NCBI GenBank assembly: GCA_017440045.1
Contig: JAFSIA010000055.1
Span: 1-34,250 of the forward strand
Length of the DNA stretch: 34,250 nucleotides
DNA from: Lachnospiraceae bacterium
Lineage (GTDB): Bacteria; Bacillota; Clostridia; Lachnospirales; Lachnospiraceae
Direction: 5' to 3'
Below, in pieces: positions 7,887 through 15,929 of this stretch. Positions within the stretch are counted from its first letter, which is position 1, and every line of letters begins with the position of its first letter. The notes under the pieces are model-generated. The model did no database searches. It saw only the letters and a list, made by a program, of their open reading frames with translations, and was not told the DNA's origin. Both the position numbers and the translations under genes were made by a program.

Positions 7887-9356
7887 ATGTACTTGTCGGA
7901 AGGAGAAGGAACCGTACAAATTACATTATTTGAAAAATACAAGGTAGTCGATGTTGTTTATGAGTCTGACACCACTGCCGTTTATCTGGTAGAACATCTC
8001 AGTATGTTATCCAGGAGAATTATAAAAAAGATTCTCAAAAAATCTATACATCAAAGCAGTTTTTATTCCGAGATAAATATTCTTAAAACTATTAGACATC
8101 CCAGTATTCCAGTTATATATGATATAGAGGAAGATGCTAGTGCATATTATATTGTTGAAGAATATATGGAAGGCACAAATCTCTATGATTATGTTTTGGA
8201 AAAGGGAACATTGTCTTTGGAGGAAGCTTCATTTATCGGATGTAAAATCTGCGAGATTGTAAATTATTTGCATAGTCATAAACCTATACCTATTCTATTT
8301 TTGGATATACAGCCAAAAAACATTCTTATTAACAATGATAAAGTCTATCTGGTGGACTTTGGAAGTTCGTATTATGCTGACGAATCAGACAAGAGGCGGT
8401 TTTTGTTTGGAACAGTAGGTTATGCTGCACCTGAGCAGTATCGTTATGAAAAATTAGACCAGCGAACTGACATATATGGTATAGGAGCAGTGCTTTATTT
8501 TATGATTACAGGCCAGGCTTGTGAGCATAAAGGCACTAATTCTTTAAAATTTCCCAATAATATTTCAGGAAAATACAAAATGATTGTCTTGCAATGCTTG
8601 TGCGTTGACAGTGAAGAGCGTTTTGTCTCTGTCAGTGTCATTGAGAAGAATTTGCAGGAGATATTATCAAAAGACAATGCATATAGCAATGAAAATAAAC
8701 CTCTAAATATCTATATTGTAGGAGCTCAAAGTCGAGTTGGAACAACACATATAAGTCTTGCATTAGCTTCATATTTGGCAAATGTGGGAAAATCAGTTGT
8801 CTATGAGGAGTGTAATGCTTCTAATCATTTGCGGCTTCTTGCCAAGGAAAGAAAGCTTGATTACAAAGGTGGTTTTTTTAGAGAGGGAGCTCTGCTATTA
8901 AAACCGGAGTATGGTCCGCAGGTAAAGCTGCAGGTATCGGCAGATGTTTTGATTAAGGATTGTACAGGAGTGGAAGCTTCGGATATAAACCCCAATGATA
9001 TTATTTTGCTTATCTTGGGCACAAAGCCGTGGGAGTTAGACAATTCTATAAAAAAATATACAGAGCTGTCAGAGGTAAAAGAATCTGTAGGGTGCAAGCT
9101 GATAGTTCTTTCAAACCTTGCGTCAAAGGGCAAATCTTTAGCTTTATGGAAGAGCATAGAAAGTGTAGGATTGGAAATTCCATATATGGATGATGTGTTT
9201 GTTGAAGGCAATATAGAAAAAGAATTTTTCCAAGGACTTATGATGGAGCTTGGATATAGTCAGGGAGGTGAATTAAATAAAAAGAAAACAAGGTTATTTA
9301 GAAGAGCTTCGAAGAAAGCAAAGAACAATAGTAATAGGAGTAATGGGCCTTCATAG
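7887..9356 (+). CDS. Serine/threonine protein kinase fused to a degenerate ParA/MinD-like P-loop domain
   Basis: A 489-residue two-domain protein. Residues 15-260 are a eukaryotic-type kinase. It has a candidate ATP lysine at 47/48, Glu62 in helix C, a catalytic loop FLDIQPKN with Asp140 and Asn145, DFG at 157-159, APE at 181-183 and TDIYGIG at 194-200. The glycine-rich loop is not recognisable, and the usual Lys of DxKPxN is Gln. Residues 273-450 resemble a ParA/MinD domain (NIYIVGAQSRVGTTHISLAL, then SVVYEECN). The P-loop has Thr where the catalytic Lys belongs, so ATP hydrolysis is doubtful. There is no membrane segment. The C-terminal 28 residues are basic and low-complexity and overlap the next gene. 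ATG 7887 has only a weak ribosome binding site. An alternative is initiation near ATT 7920, behind GGAAGGAGAAGG. Confidence 0.8.
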   Translation: MYLSEGEGTVQITLFEKYKVVDVVYESDTTAVYLVEHLSMLSRRIIKKILKKSIHQSSFYSEINILKTIRHPSIPVIYDIEEDASAYYIVEEYMEGTNLYDYVLEKGTLSLEEASFIGCKICEIVNYLHSHKPIPILFLDIQPKNILINNDKVYLVDFGSSYYADESDKRRFLFGTVGYAAPEQYRYEKLDQRTDIYGIGAVLYFMITGQACEHKGTNSLKFPNNISGKYKMIVLQCLCVDSEERFVSVSVIEKNLQEILSKDNAYSNENKPLNIYIVGAQSRVGTTHISLALASYLANVGKSVVYEECNASNHLRLLAKERKLDYKGGFFREGALLLKPEYGPQVKLQVSADVLIKDCTGVEASDINPNDIILLILGTKPWELDNSIKKYTELSEVKESVGCKLIVLSNLASKGKSLALWKSIESVGLEIPYMDDVFVEGNIEKEFFQGLMMELGYSQGGELNKKKTRLFRRASKKAKNNSNRSNGPS

Positions 9357-9888
9357 AGGAGCTGGGGTTACTTCTATGTCTGTATCTATTGCAAATTATC
9401 TAGTAGCTTTTCTAAAAAAGAGAGTGGCCGTTTGTGAGTGTAATGGAAGCAGAGATTTCATTAAGGCTAAGGATAAGCTTGTGGGTATGGATTGGCATGG
9501 TGATAATACATTATCCTTTTCATACGGAGGCTGTGATTATTATCCTAAGGGTGCTGTAAATGAGATGGATATTAATGCAGAAAATTATCACATTGTTATA
9601 AAAGATTTTGGAACGGATGGCGTGATAAAAGATGATTTTTTAAGGTGTGATCACAAAATGATTGTCAGCTCATTATATCCATGGATGTCAAAAAAATTGG
9701 AAACTTTTTATGATAAGGCAGATTCCTATGCTGGCAGTGATACATGGCTTTATGTTCTGGCAGGAAGTCATGAGCAGATAAAAGCAGAGCGTAAAAAACA
9801 TAGTATATACGCAGTGGTGAGACCATATATAGAAAATCCGCTTGTCATAGACAGTGGCTTAGTTGATTTTTTTGAAGCCTTGTTTTAG
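9343..9888 (+). CDS. Second degenerate P-loop (ParA/MinD-like) protein; start uncertain
   Basis: The ATG at 9343 gives 181 residues but begins in the middle of the P-loop (GLHRGAGVTS). The expected first beta strand (TIVIGV) is encoded just upstream in the same frame. That frame is open back to a TAA at 9274. A very strong GGAGGTGA (9264-9271) lies six to nine bases before ATA 9277 but faces no ATG, GTG or TTG in this frame. The ATG 9343 itself has AGGAG only two bases away. The real start is therefore probably upstream, or arises by frameshift from the kinase gene. The P-loop has Val in place of Lys. The strand after it (VAVCECNGS) parallels VVYEECNAS in the kinase fusion, so the two domains look paralogous. 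Function is unknown. Confidence 0.65.
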   Translation: MGLHRGAGVTSMSVSIANYLVAFLKKRVAVCECNGSRDFIKAKDKLVGMDWHGDNTLSFSYGGCDYYPKGAVNEMDINAENYHIVIKDFGTDGVIKDDFLRCDHKMIVSSLYPWMSKKLETFYDKADSYAGSDTWLYVLAGSHEQIKAERKKHSIYAVVRPYIENPLVIDSGLVDFFEALF

Positions 9889-9896
9889 GAGGAAAT

Positions 9897-10517
9897 ATGA
9901 CACTTATAAGAGGCAAAAAAAGAAAGATGGCAACGACAGCTTTGGCTGTGGGTGCAGGTGTATTTCTCATTGTTGTAGTAGCTATACTTGTGAGCATAAA
10001 CAATCATAAGGAGCCGGTGGAAAAAACGATAACCACGGTACATAGAGAAGATGAGTCAAGTGAAGTTCATATGTCAGAAGAAGCGACTACAGGTGAGGCT
10101 GTGGTGGAAGAGCTAAGGGAATACTATATTGATTATGTCAATGTGGCCAAGGGTCAACAGGTTACAACTCTCTGCGATATTAGGATTCATTTTCCTAACG
10201 GAGAGGATTTTATAGTAGTTTCCGGCAAGGAAATCACAGGTCAAACAGACGAAGGATTTTTTGCATTTCTCGATGAGAGGGAAGTGCATATGATATCGTC
10301 TGCAAGGACAGATGTGGAGGTGTACGAGGGTGCATATCTATATCTGGCTGTTTACAAAACTGAATATGATAAAAAAACTAAAGCCAATTATCCGTGGAAT
10401 GTGTACGTTATATCTTCTTATGGATTGTCTGAGGAGGATGCAGAAGATGTATACAACAGACGCATTTTGCTAGAGGAGAACTTATTGGCATTTATGAACA
10501 AAGCATTAGAAAAATAA
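9897..10517 (+). CDS. Single-pass membrane protein, third gene of the kinase operon
   Basis: A 206-residue protein with an excellent AGGAGG ribosome binding site, eight bases after the previous gene. A short basic N terminus (RGKKRKM) precedes one hydrophobic segment at about 13-32, then an acidic linker rich in Glu, Ser and Thr (about 35-75). An alpha/beta domain follows (YYIDYVNVAKGQQVTTL, then NYPWNVYVISSYG). Predicted topology is a cytoplasmic N terminus with the domain outside. No family was recognised. Tight spacing implies it works with the kinase and the P-loop protein, for instance as sensor, anchor or substrate; that is inference. Confidence 0.7.
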   Translation: MTLIRGKKRKMATTALAVGAGVFLIVVVAILVSINNHKEPVEKTITTVHREDESSEVHMSEEATTGEAVVEELREYYIDYVNVAKGQQVTTLCDIRIHFPNGEDFIVVSGKEITGQTDEGFFAFLDEREVHMISSARTDVEVYEGAYLYLAVYKTEYDKKTKANYPWNVYVISSYGLSEEDAEDVYNRRILLEENLLAFMNKALEK

Positions 10518-10798
10518 ATACGCAGTAGGATTATGTGGACATTTAATTCATCACAGATTTATTGGCATAATTTTACCGACATTAATTGTTGATTATAAAA
10601 GTAAAAGAAAGGAGAATGAGGATAAAGAAAAATTATTGATTTAAGATTTTAAGATAAATGTAACTATTAATTTGATTTTATTCTGCATGGAGGAAATAAA
10701 AAACGGAAAACATAACAATAATATAAGAGAAGATTTACAAACAGCAAACAAAAAAGAAAAATAAAGAAAACTGGCCGTGCAGAAATGTGCGGCCTTTT
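10518..10798 (+). other. Intergenic stretch without a supported gene
   Basis: This stretch is very A-rich and contains no convincing coding region. A 25-codon ATG frame at 10687-10764 has no ribosome binding site. A possible TTTACC/TATAAA pair near 10570-10600 and the strong terminator at its end make a small transcript possible. It may equally be a long 3-prime untranslated region of the kinase operon. Confidence 0.4.
10773..10798 (+). terminator. Rho-independent terminator
   Basis: A nine-pair stem, GGCCGTGCA (10773-10781) with TGTGCGGCC (10786-10794), includes two G-T pairs and is capped by a GAAA tetraloop. TTTT follows directly. It lies 12 bases upstream of the next promoter, separating the kinase operon from the GH18 gene. 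Confidence 0.88.
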
Positions 10799-10810
10799 AA
10801 ATCTTCAATG

Positions 10811-10839
10811 TAGACTTGAAGAAACGGATTTGGTATAAT
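10811..10839 (+). promoter_or_regulatory. Extended -10 promoter of the GH18 lipoprotein gene
   Basis: TAGACT (10811-10816), a 17-base spacer and a perfect TATAAT (10834-10839) preceded by TGG form a good extended -10 promoter. An in-frame TTG at 10816 lies inside it, which argues against that codon as the translation start. Confidence 0.75.
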
Positions 10840-10872
10840 GTCCAGTGGAATTTCTATTTGGAGGTAGGATTG

Positions 10873-12627
10873 TTGATTTTTGGAAATAGAGTAAAGAAAA
10901 TATCTATATTGGCAATGGTTGGAGCTCTTGCATTGAGCATTGGAGCATGTAAATCAAAGGAAAACACAGAATATGCTGATTTGGAAAGTTATTTTGAAAT
11001 AGAGCAGGTTGGTCAGTATGACGGTGCGGCAGTAATCGTGGATGGAAGACTGTCAGGCGCAGGCTTTGTAAAAGATGGTTATTATTATATAAATTATCAG
11101 ACAGTAAGAGAAAAGATAGATGATCATTATTATTTTGATGAGACGGAAAAAATATTGACATATGCCTCATCAAAGCATATATATGACGCTGTGTCAGGTC
11201 AGCTGACATACACAGAAGACGGCAAAGAGAACACAGCAGGTACAGAGCCGGTTCTGTGGGTGGACGAGTCAGCATATATTAGCATAGATTACATTAAGAT
11301 AATGAATGGCGGTATATTATCTGAGACATACAGTGAGCCACATAGAGTTGATGTCAAAGTAAATAATCAGGTGACTTTGGCAAAGACCACAGAAGCTACA
11401 GTTTTAAGAACGGATAAGGGTGTTGGCTACCCTATTGTGGCTGATATTTCAAAGGATGCAGAGCTCTACATTGTAAGTGATGGCGACACTTGGACCAAAG
11501 TATGCAATGGAGACGGAATAATGGGCTACATTGAAAATGGTAAACTGGGAGAGTCGTACGAAAAAACATGGACCCTCGAAAAGTCGTGGGTGGAGTATGA
11601 GCCATACACATATCTTACAATGGATGAAAAAGTTTGTCTCGGCTGGCATCAAATGGAGTATGAAGGAGGCAATGATTCATTAAGCAGCCTTATAAAGGGT
11701 GCAGATGGCTTAAATGTTATATCTCCAACTTGGTTTGAAGTCACTGATATCTATGGTGGTATAAGTTCTTTAGCTTCAAAAAACTATGTTGATAAAGCAC
11801 ACAAATCAGGAATTCAGGTATGGGGACTTATAAGTGATTTTGTTTTTGGTGAAGATGGAAATAGCTTAGTTAATAAAGCCTTATCCGTTACGTCATCAAG
11901 AAGAAAGCTTATTGGTAACATTATGGAAGAAGCTGCCGCCTGTGGAATGGATGGCATAAATATTGATTTTGAGAATATCAGACGAGTATATGTAGAGGGT
12001 TATATTCAGTTTATTAGAGAATTAGCCATAGAATGTGAGTCAGCAGGTCTTGTGTTATCTGTAGATATGTATGTGCCAAGAGAAGATAATCAGTATTACG
12101 ACAGGGAGTCAGTTGGCGAGGCTGTAGATTATCTTGTTATAATGGGTTACGACGAGCACTGGGCCGGATGTAATCAGGCAGGAAGTGTTGCCTCACTACC
12201 ATATGTGACAAATGGCATAACAGACACTCTGCTGGAGGTACCGGCATCAAGAGTTATAAATGCCATACCGTTTTTTACAAGAGTATGGTATGAGGATTCG
12301 CTGGAGAATGCGCCAGATGGAGCCGTTATAGTTGAGGATGCCATAAATGGTGACTATGCTTTGAGTAGCAAGGCATATGGTCTGGAAACAGCAAGAAAGC
12401 TTTTGGAGGACAACGGTGCAAACATTGTCTGGCTTGAGGATTTAGGGCAGCATTATGGTGAATATTACGCTGACGGACGACTTTCCAGAATATGGCTTGA
12501 GGATAAAACATCCCTCACAGCTAAATTAAATGTTATGAAATCCAATAATCTGGCTGGTGTTGCCTGCTGGAGACTAGGTCTTGAGTCGCCGGAAGCCTGG
12601 GAAGCAATTGGAGAATTCTTAAAGTAA
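10873..12627 (+). CDS. Lipoprotein with SH3-like and glycosyl hydrolase family 18 domains
   Basis: I place the start at TTG 10873 (584 residues), eight bases after GGAGG; TTG 10870 is equally possible. The N terminus is a lipoprotein signal peptide ending in LALSIGAC, so the protein should be lipid-anchored outside the membrane. A copper-amine-oxidase-like or stalk-type region (about 35-150) is followed by a bacterial SH3-like segment (YIVSDGDTWTKVCNGDGIMGYI). A GH18 barrel occupies the C-terminal 370 residues. The catalytic motif is intact (MDGINIDFENI, the DGxxxDxE pattern), and YDEHWAG and WRLGLE follow. The closest known architecture is that of spore or cell-wall N-acetylglucosaminidases such as SleL/YaaH. 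The likely substrate is peptidoglycan or chitin-like glycan. Confidence 0.85.
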   Translation: MIFGNRVKKISILAMVGALALSIGACKSKENTEYADLESYFEIEQVGQYDGAAVIVDGRLSGAGFVKDGYYYINYQTVREKIDDHYYFDETEKILTYASSKHIYDAVSGQLTYTEDGKENTAGTEPVLWVDESAYISIDYIKIMNGGILSETYSEPHRVDVKVNNQVTLAKTTEATVLRTDKGVGYPIVADISKDAELYIVSDGDTWTKVCNGDGIMGYIENGKLGESYEKTWTLEKSWVEYEPYTYLTMDEKVCLGWHQMEYEGGNDSLSSLIKGADGLNVISPTWFEVTDIYGGISSLASKNYVDKAHKSGIQVWGLISDFVFGEDGNSLVNKALSVTSSRRKLIGNIMEEAAACGMDGINIDFENIRRVYVEGYIQFIRELAIECESAGLVLSVDMYVPREDNQYYDRESVGEAVDYLVIMGYDEHWAGCNQAGSVASLPYVTNGITDTLLEVPASRVINAIPFFTRVWYEDSLENAPDGAVIVEDAINGDYALSSKAYGLETARKLLEDNGANIVWLEDLGQHYGEYYADGRLSRIWLEDKTSLTAKLNVMKSNNLAGVACWRLGLESPEAWEAIGEFLK

Positions 12628-12633
12628 TTTAGC

Positions 12634-12693
12634 TTGTATAAAGTTTAGATTATTGATATAATCAAAATAGCGACGGTCAATTTCGATGTGACC
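12634..12693 (+). promoter_or_regulatory. Promoter and palindromic operator of the FGGY kinase gene
   Basis: TTGTAT (12634-12639) and a perfect TATAAT (12657-12662), with TGA ahead of the -10, are 17 bases apart. The inverted repeat GGTCA (12675-12679) / TGACC (12689-12693), spaced by nine bases, begins about six bases after the predicted transcription start. That is a typical repressor position. The regulator is unknown. Confidence 0.6.
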
Positions 12694-12724
12694 ATAAAAG
12701 ATTTTTATATGGAGGAAAAAAGTA

Positions 12725-14323
12725 ATGAGTTTTGACGCAAAGAGCACTATTGAGAGTGGAAAAGCAGTTCTTGGTATTGAGTTTGGTTCAACAAGAATTA
12801 AAGCAGTTGTTATAGGTGAGGACAATTATCCTATCGCATCAGGTGACCATCAGTGGGAGAACAGATATGAGAACGGTGTATGGACATACAGCCTTGACGA
12901 TATCTGGACAGGTGTGCAGGATGCATACAAGAATATGGTAGCTGACGTAAAGGCAAAGTATGGCGTTTCTGTTAAGAAGTTTGCAGCTATGGGATTCTCA
13001 GCTATGATGCACGGATATATGGCATTTGATAAGCAGGGAGAGATTTTAGTTCCTTTCCGTACATGGAGAAATACAATCACAGAGGAAGCTTCAACAAAGC
13101 TTACAGAGGTATTTAATTACCATATTCCACAGAGATGGAGTATAGCACATCTTTATCAGGCAATTCTCAATGGTGAGGAGCATGTTAAGGATATTACATA
13201 TTTGACAACACTTGAAGGATACATTCACTGGAAGCTTACAGGCGAGAAGGTTCTCGGTATTGGTGAGGCATCTGGTATGTTCCCTATTGATATTGATACA
13301 AAGCAGTACAATGCAAAGATGGTTGCACAGTTCGATGAATTAGTTGCAGCAAAGAATTTCCCATGGAAGTTAAATGATATTATGCCAAAGATTCTTCTTG
13401 CAGGTGACAATGCAGGTACACTTACAGCTGAAGGTGCTAAGCTCCTTGACGTTTCAGGAGAGCTTGAGGCTGGTTGCCCACTTTGTCCTCCAGAGGGAGA
13501 TGCTGGTACAGGTATGGTAGCAACAAATAGTATCACAAAGAAGACAGGTAACGTATCAGCAGGTACATCAGTATTCGCAATGGTTGTACTTGAGAAGGAT
13601 TTAAATAAGGTTCATGATGAGATTGATCTTGTTACAACACCAACAGGTAATCTTGTAGGTATGGTACATTGCAACAACTGTACATCAGACCTTAATGCAT
13701 GGGTAAATCTCTTCAAGGAGTTTGCTGAGAGCTTTGGTATGGAAGTTGATATGAATAAGCTCTTTGGTACACTTTACAATAAAGCTCTTGAGGGAGATGC
13801 TGATTGTGGCGGACTCCTCGCATACAACTATTTCTCAGGTGAGCATGTAACAGGCTTCGAGGAAGGACGTCCAATGTTTGTACGTACACCAGAAAGCAAC
13901 TTCAACCTTGCTAACTTTATGAGAGTACATCTTTTCACATCTCTTGGTGCACTTAAGTGTGGTCTTGATATTCTTCTTAAGGAGGAAGGCGTTAAGATTG
14001 ATAAGATTCTTGGACATGGTGGTCTCTTTAAGACAAAGGGCGTAGGCCAGAGCATTCTTGCAGCAGCTATCAATGCACCTGTTACAGTTATGGATACAGC
14101 AGGTGAAGGTGGAGCTTGGGGTATCGCAGTACTTGCTTCATATATGATTAATAAAGAAGCTGGCGAGACACTTGATGACTTCCTTAACAACAAGATTTTT
14201 GCAGGACAGGAAGGAACAACACTTGCTCCAAATCCAAAGGATGTAGAAGGCTTTGATAAGTTCATCCAGAACAGATACAAGGCTGGATTACCAATTGAGA
14301 GAGCAGCAGTAGAGTCAATCTAG
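12725..14323 (+). CDS. FGGY-family pentulose kinase, probable L-ribulokinase
   Basis: A 532-residue sugar kinase behind GGAGG. The first phosphate-binding motif [15 protein letters not shown] is at about 17-31. [14 protein letters not shown] segment, the [14 protein letters not shown] centre and the C-terminal [18 protein letters not shown] and [12 protein letters not shown] motifs of the FGGY fold follow. The family phosphorylates pentuloses and other polyols with ATP in the cytoplasm. The sequence alone does not separate L-ribulose from D-xylulose. Location with araA, araD and pentose-phosphate genes makes L-ribulose the likelier substrate, as in Clostridia that use an alternative ribulokinase instead of classical AraB. 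Codon use is that of a highly expressed gene. A terminator follows immediately. Confidence 0.85.
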   Translation: MSFDAKSTIESGKAVLGIEFGSTRIKAVVIGEDNYPIASGDHQWENRYENGVWTYSLDDIWTGVQDAYKNMVADVKAKYGVSVKKFAAMGFSAMMHGYMAFDKQGEILVPFRTWRNTITEEASTKLTEVFNYHIPQRWSIAHLYQAILNGEEHVKDITYLTTLEGYIHWKLTGEKVLGIGEASGMFPIDIDTKQYNAKMVAQFDELVAAKNFPWKLNDIMPKILLAGDNAGTLTAEGAKLLDVSGELEAGCPLCPPEGDAGTGMVATNSITKKTGNVSAGTSVFAMVVLEKDLNKVHDEIDLVTTPTGNLVGMVHCNNCTSDLNAWVNLFKEFAESFGMEVDMNKLFGTLYNKALEGDADCGGLLAYNYFSGEHVTGFEEGRPMFVRTPESNFNLANFMRVHLFTSLGALKCGLDILLKEEGVKIDKILGHGGLFKTKGVGQSILAAAINAPVTVMDTAGEGGAWGIAVLASYMINKEAGETLDDFLNNKIFAGQEGTTLAPNPKDVEGFDKFIQNRYKAGLPIERAAVESI

Positions 14324-14341
14324 TATAAGAAATATAAAAAT

Positions 14342-14380
14342 AAAAGGTAGCTATGAAGTATCATCATAGCTACCTTTTTT
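14342..14380. terminator. Bidirectional terminator between the sugar kinase and mutS-like genes
   Basis: A perfect 15-bp stem pairs AAAAGGTAGCTATGA (14342-14356) with 14364-14378 around a seven-base loop. T6 follows on the plus side and an A run flanks the other side. It serves the two convergent transcripts. Confidence 0.9.
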
Positions 14381-14411
14381 AAATGGTTACGCTTTATTCC
14401 ATCTCAAAATA

Positions 14412-15929
14412 TTAGTCTTCTAAAATCTTAAACAGGTCAGTTCCATAGCTTGTTGAGCTCGGTGCACCAGGAATCATTCTAAAGGTTCGGGCACCATCGT
14501 CTTTTCTCTCTGCAACTAAGAAGGTTGTGTGAGGTAATTGTTCATTGTAAAGAGATTCGGCAAGCTGGAAAAGATGAGTTACCATCATAGTGGAAATATC
14601 CTTTTCGTAAAATGCTCGCAATATGCCGTCCGCAATTCGCGAACCCTCTTTTTCTGTGGTGCTTGCAAAGGACTCATTTAATAAAAATAGGCAGTTTTTA
14701 GAAGCATTGTCTATCATACGGCTAATACGTGAAAGCTCCTCGCGCAAACGACCGCTATTAAGCTGTTCATCCTCACGTCTTGTGAAGTGAGTAAATATCT
14801 GTGTGTAGATTGGTGCTGAAAAGCTAATGGCAGGAACCGGCATGCCACATTGCATCATAATCTGTGCGATGCCATAACTTCTAAGGAAGGTGGATTTACC
14901 ACCCTGATTGGCACCAGTAATAATAGTCAATTGGTTATCCGTAAAGCTTAAGCTATTTACTACTGGCAGCATTTGAAGATATATGGCCATTGATAATTCA
15001 TAAATATTTACAAAGGATGTATCTTTTGAGCCAATAGGTAAAGGCTTAGGCATAGCGAGAGGGATATGAAGTTCATCCATACGTGTCATAAAGCGAATAA
15101 CACCCATATAGAAAGCAATTTCTTCGGCAAAATGGTCAAAGAAATGGATCATATCCGTCAAGTATGGTCTATAAAATTTCAGCACATGTAAAATAGTGAC
15201 TTCAGATAAACGTGATACATCTGAACGTAGAGTCTCGTTACCAGTCAGCGAAATGCTGTCCTTTTTCACATATTTGTTATAGAGGTTTTTCCATCCCTTT
15301 TGTGATGTGCGCCTTTTGGAAAAAGTTTTATCAGTGAAGTAATTAATTGTAGCATTACATATTTTTAAACCGCCACCAAACTGAAGGGTGTATTGGATTT
15401 CGCCACCAGTTATAAAATAGTCAGTTTCTTTAAGTCTTTCTGCAATCTGGTCAAGATGCGCAGACTCTAAACGAGCCAAAAGATTTTTAAGTCCCTCGGA
15501 GCGGAAAAATACAGAGCTGCTTCTAAGTATATCTCGAATTTTTATTAGTTCCATTTGACCTGAATTAAGGTAATTGAGAGTCTCTATAATTTCGCTGGTT
15601 CTGTTAGTGGTTCTGGTACGGTTATTCTCAGTAACCTCCTTATACTGGCGAAGAGCCTTTAGCTGTCGTTCGGCACAGGAATATAATTCAGATATAATGT
15701 CCTGATGATTCAAGAAATCCTTTATAATCTCCTGGCGATATCGAATTTCCTCTGGAGTTTCCAGCGGAATCATAGTGATTCGTCTGGCCTTCTCTGCAAC
15801 GAAAATATCTTCTCTCGCCATAGTCTTAAAGAGGATATCAAGGTTTAAGTCTTTTATAATATCACTTCTGTGTGAATATCCTCTTTTTCCATCGGCTGAT
15901 GAATCTTTGTATAGTAAAAAAGAATCCAT
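14412..15929 (-). CDS. MutS-like ATPase (second of a coupled pair)
   Basis: A 505-residue protein. The C-terminal third is a MutS-type ABC ATPase. It has Walker A GANQGGKS at 339-346 (MutS proper has GPNxxGKS), the THFTRREDEQLNSGRLREEL signature, and a Walker B-like LFLLNESF at 414-421 with Asn before the catalytic Glu. MVTHLFQLAE follows as the H-loop region. The N-terminal 300 residues are helical lever/clamp-like, and no mismatch-recognition domain I is present. Its ATG overlaps the stop of the preceding paralogue by one base (TAATG), so the two are translationally coupled and may form a heterodimer. The family is recognised as MutS-related; its role is unknown and need not be mismatch repair. 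Confidence 0.8.
   Translation of the reverse strand: MDSFLLYKDSSADGKRGYSHRSDIIKDLNLDILFKTMAREDIFVAEKARRITMIPLETPEEIRYRQEIIKDFLNHQDIISELYSCAERQLKALRQYKEVTENNRTRTTNRTSEIIETLNYLNSGQMELIKIRDILRSSSVFFRSEGLKNLLARLESAHLDQIAERLKETDYFITGGEIQYTLQFGGGLKICNATINYFTDKTFSKRRTSQKGWKNLYNKYVKKDSISLTGNETLRSDVSRLSEVTILHVLKFYRPYLTDMIHFFDHFAEEIAFYMGVIRFMTRMDELHIPLAMPKPLPIGSKDTSFVNIYELSMAIYLQMLPVVNSLSFTDNQLTIITGANQGGKSTFLRSYGIAQIMMQCGMPVPAISFSAPIYTQIFTHFTRREDEQLNSGRLREELSRISRMIDNASKNCLFLLNESFASTTEKEGSRIADGILRAFYEKDISTMMVTHLFQLAESLYNEQLPHTTFLVAERKDDGARTFRMIPGAPSSTSYGTDLFKILED

Noticed and set aside
10687-10764. 25-codon ATG frame ending just before a terminator
   Set aside because: No ribosome binding site, and the composition is only Lys/Asn/Glu as expected from A-rich intergenic DNA.
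10816-10872. TTG 10816 as start of the GH18 lipoprotein
   Set aside because: It lies in the -35/-10 region of a good promoter and would place 19 charged or aromatic residues before the signal peptide. TTG 10870/10873 sits behind GGAGG and gives a proper lipoprotein signal.
13828-14280. 150-codon minus-strand open frame inside the sugar kinase gene
   Set aside because: It is a shadow of the strongly biased codons on the plus strand, with no ribosome binding site and no recognisable protein.
12725-14323. Calling the FGGY kinase a xylulokinase outright
   Set aside because: Motifs do not discriminate substrates. araA and araD in the same locus make L-ribulose more likely, so no gene symbol was given.
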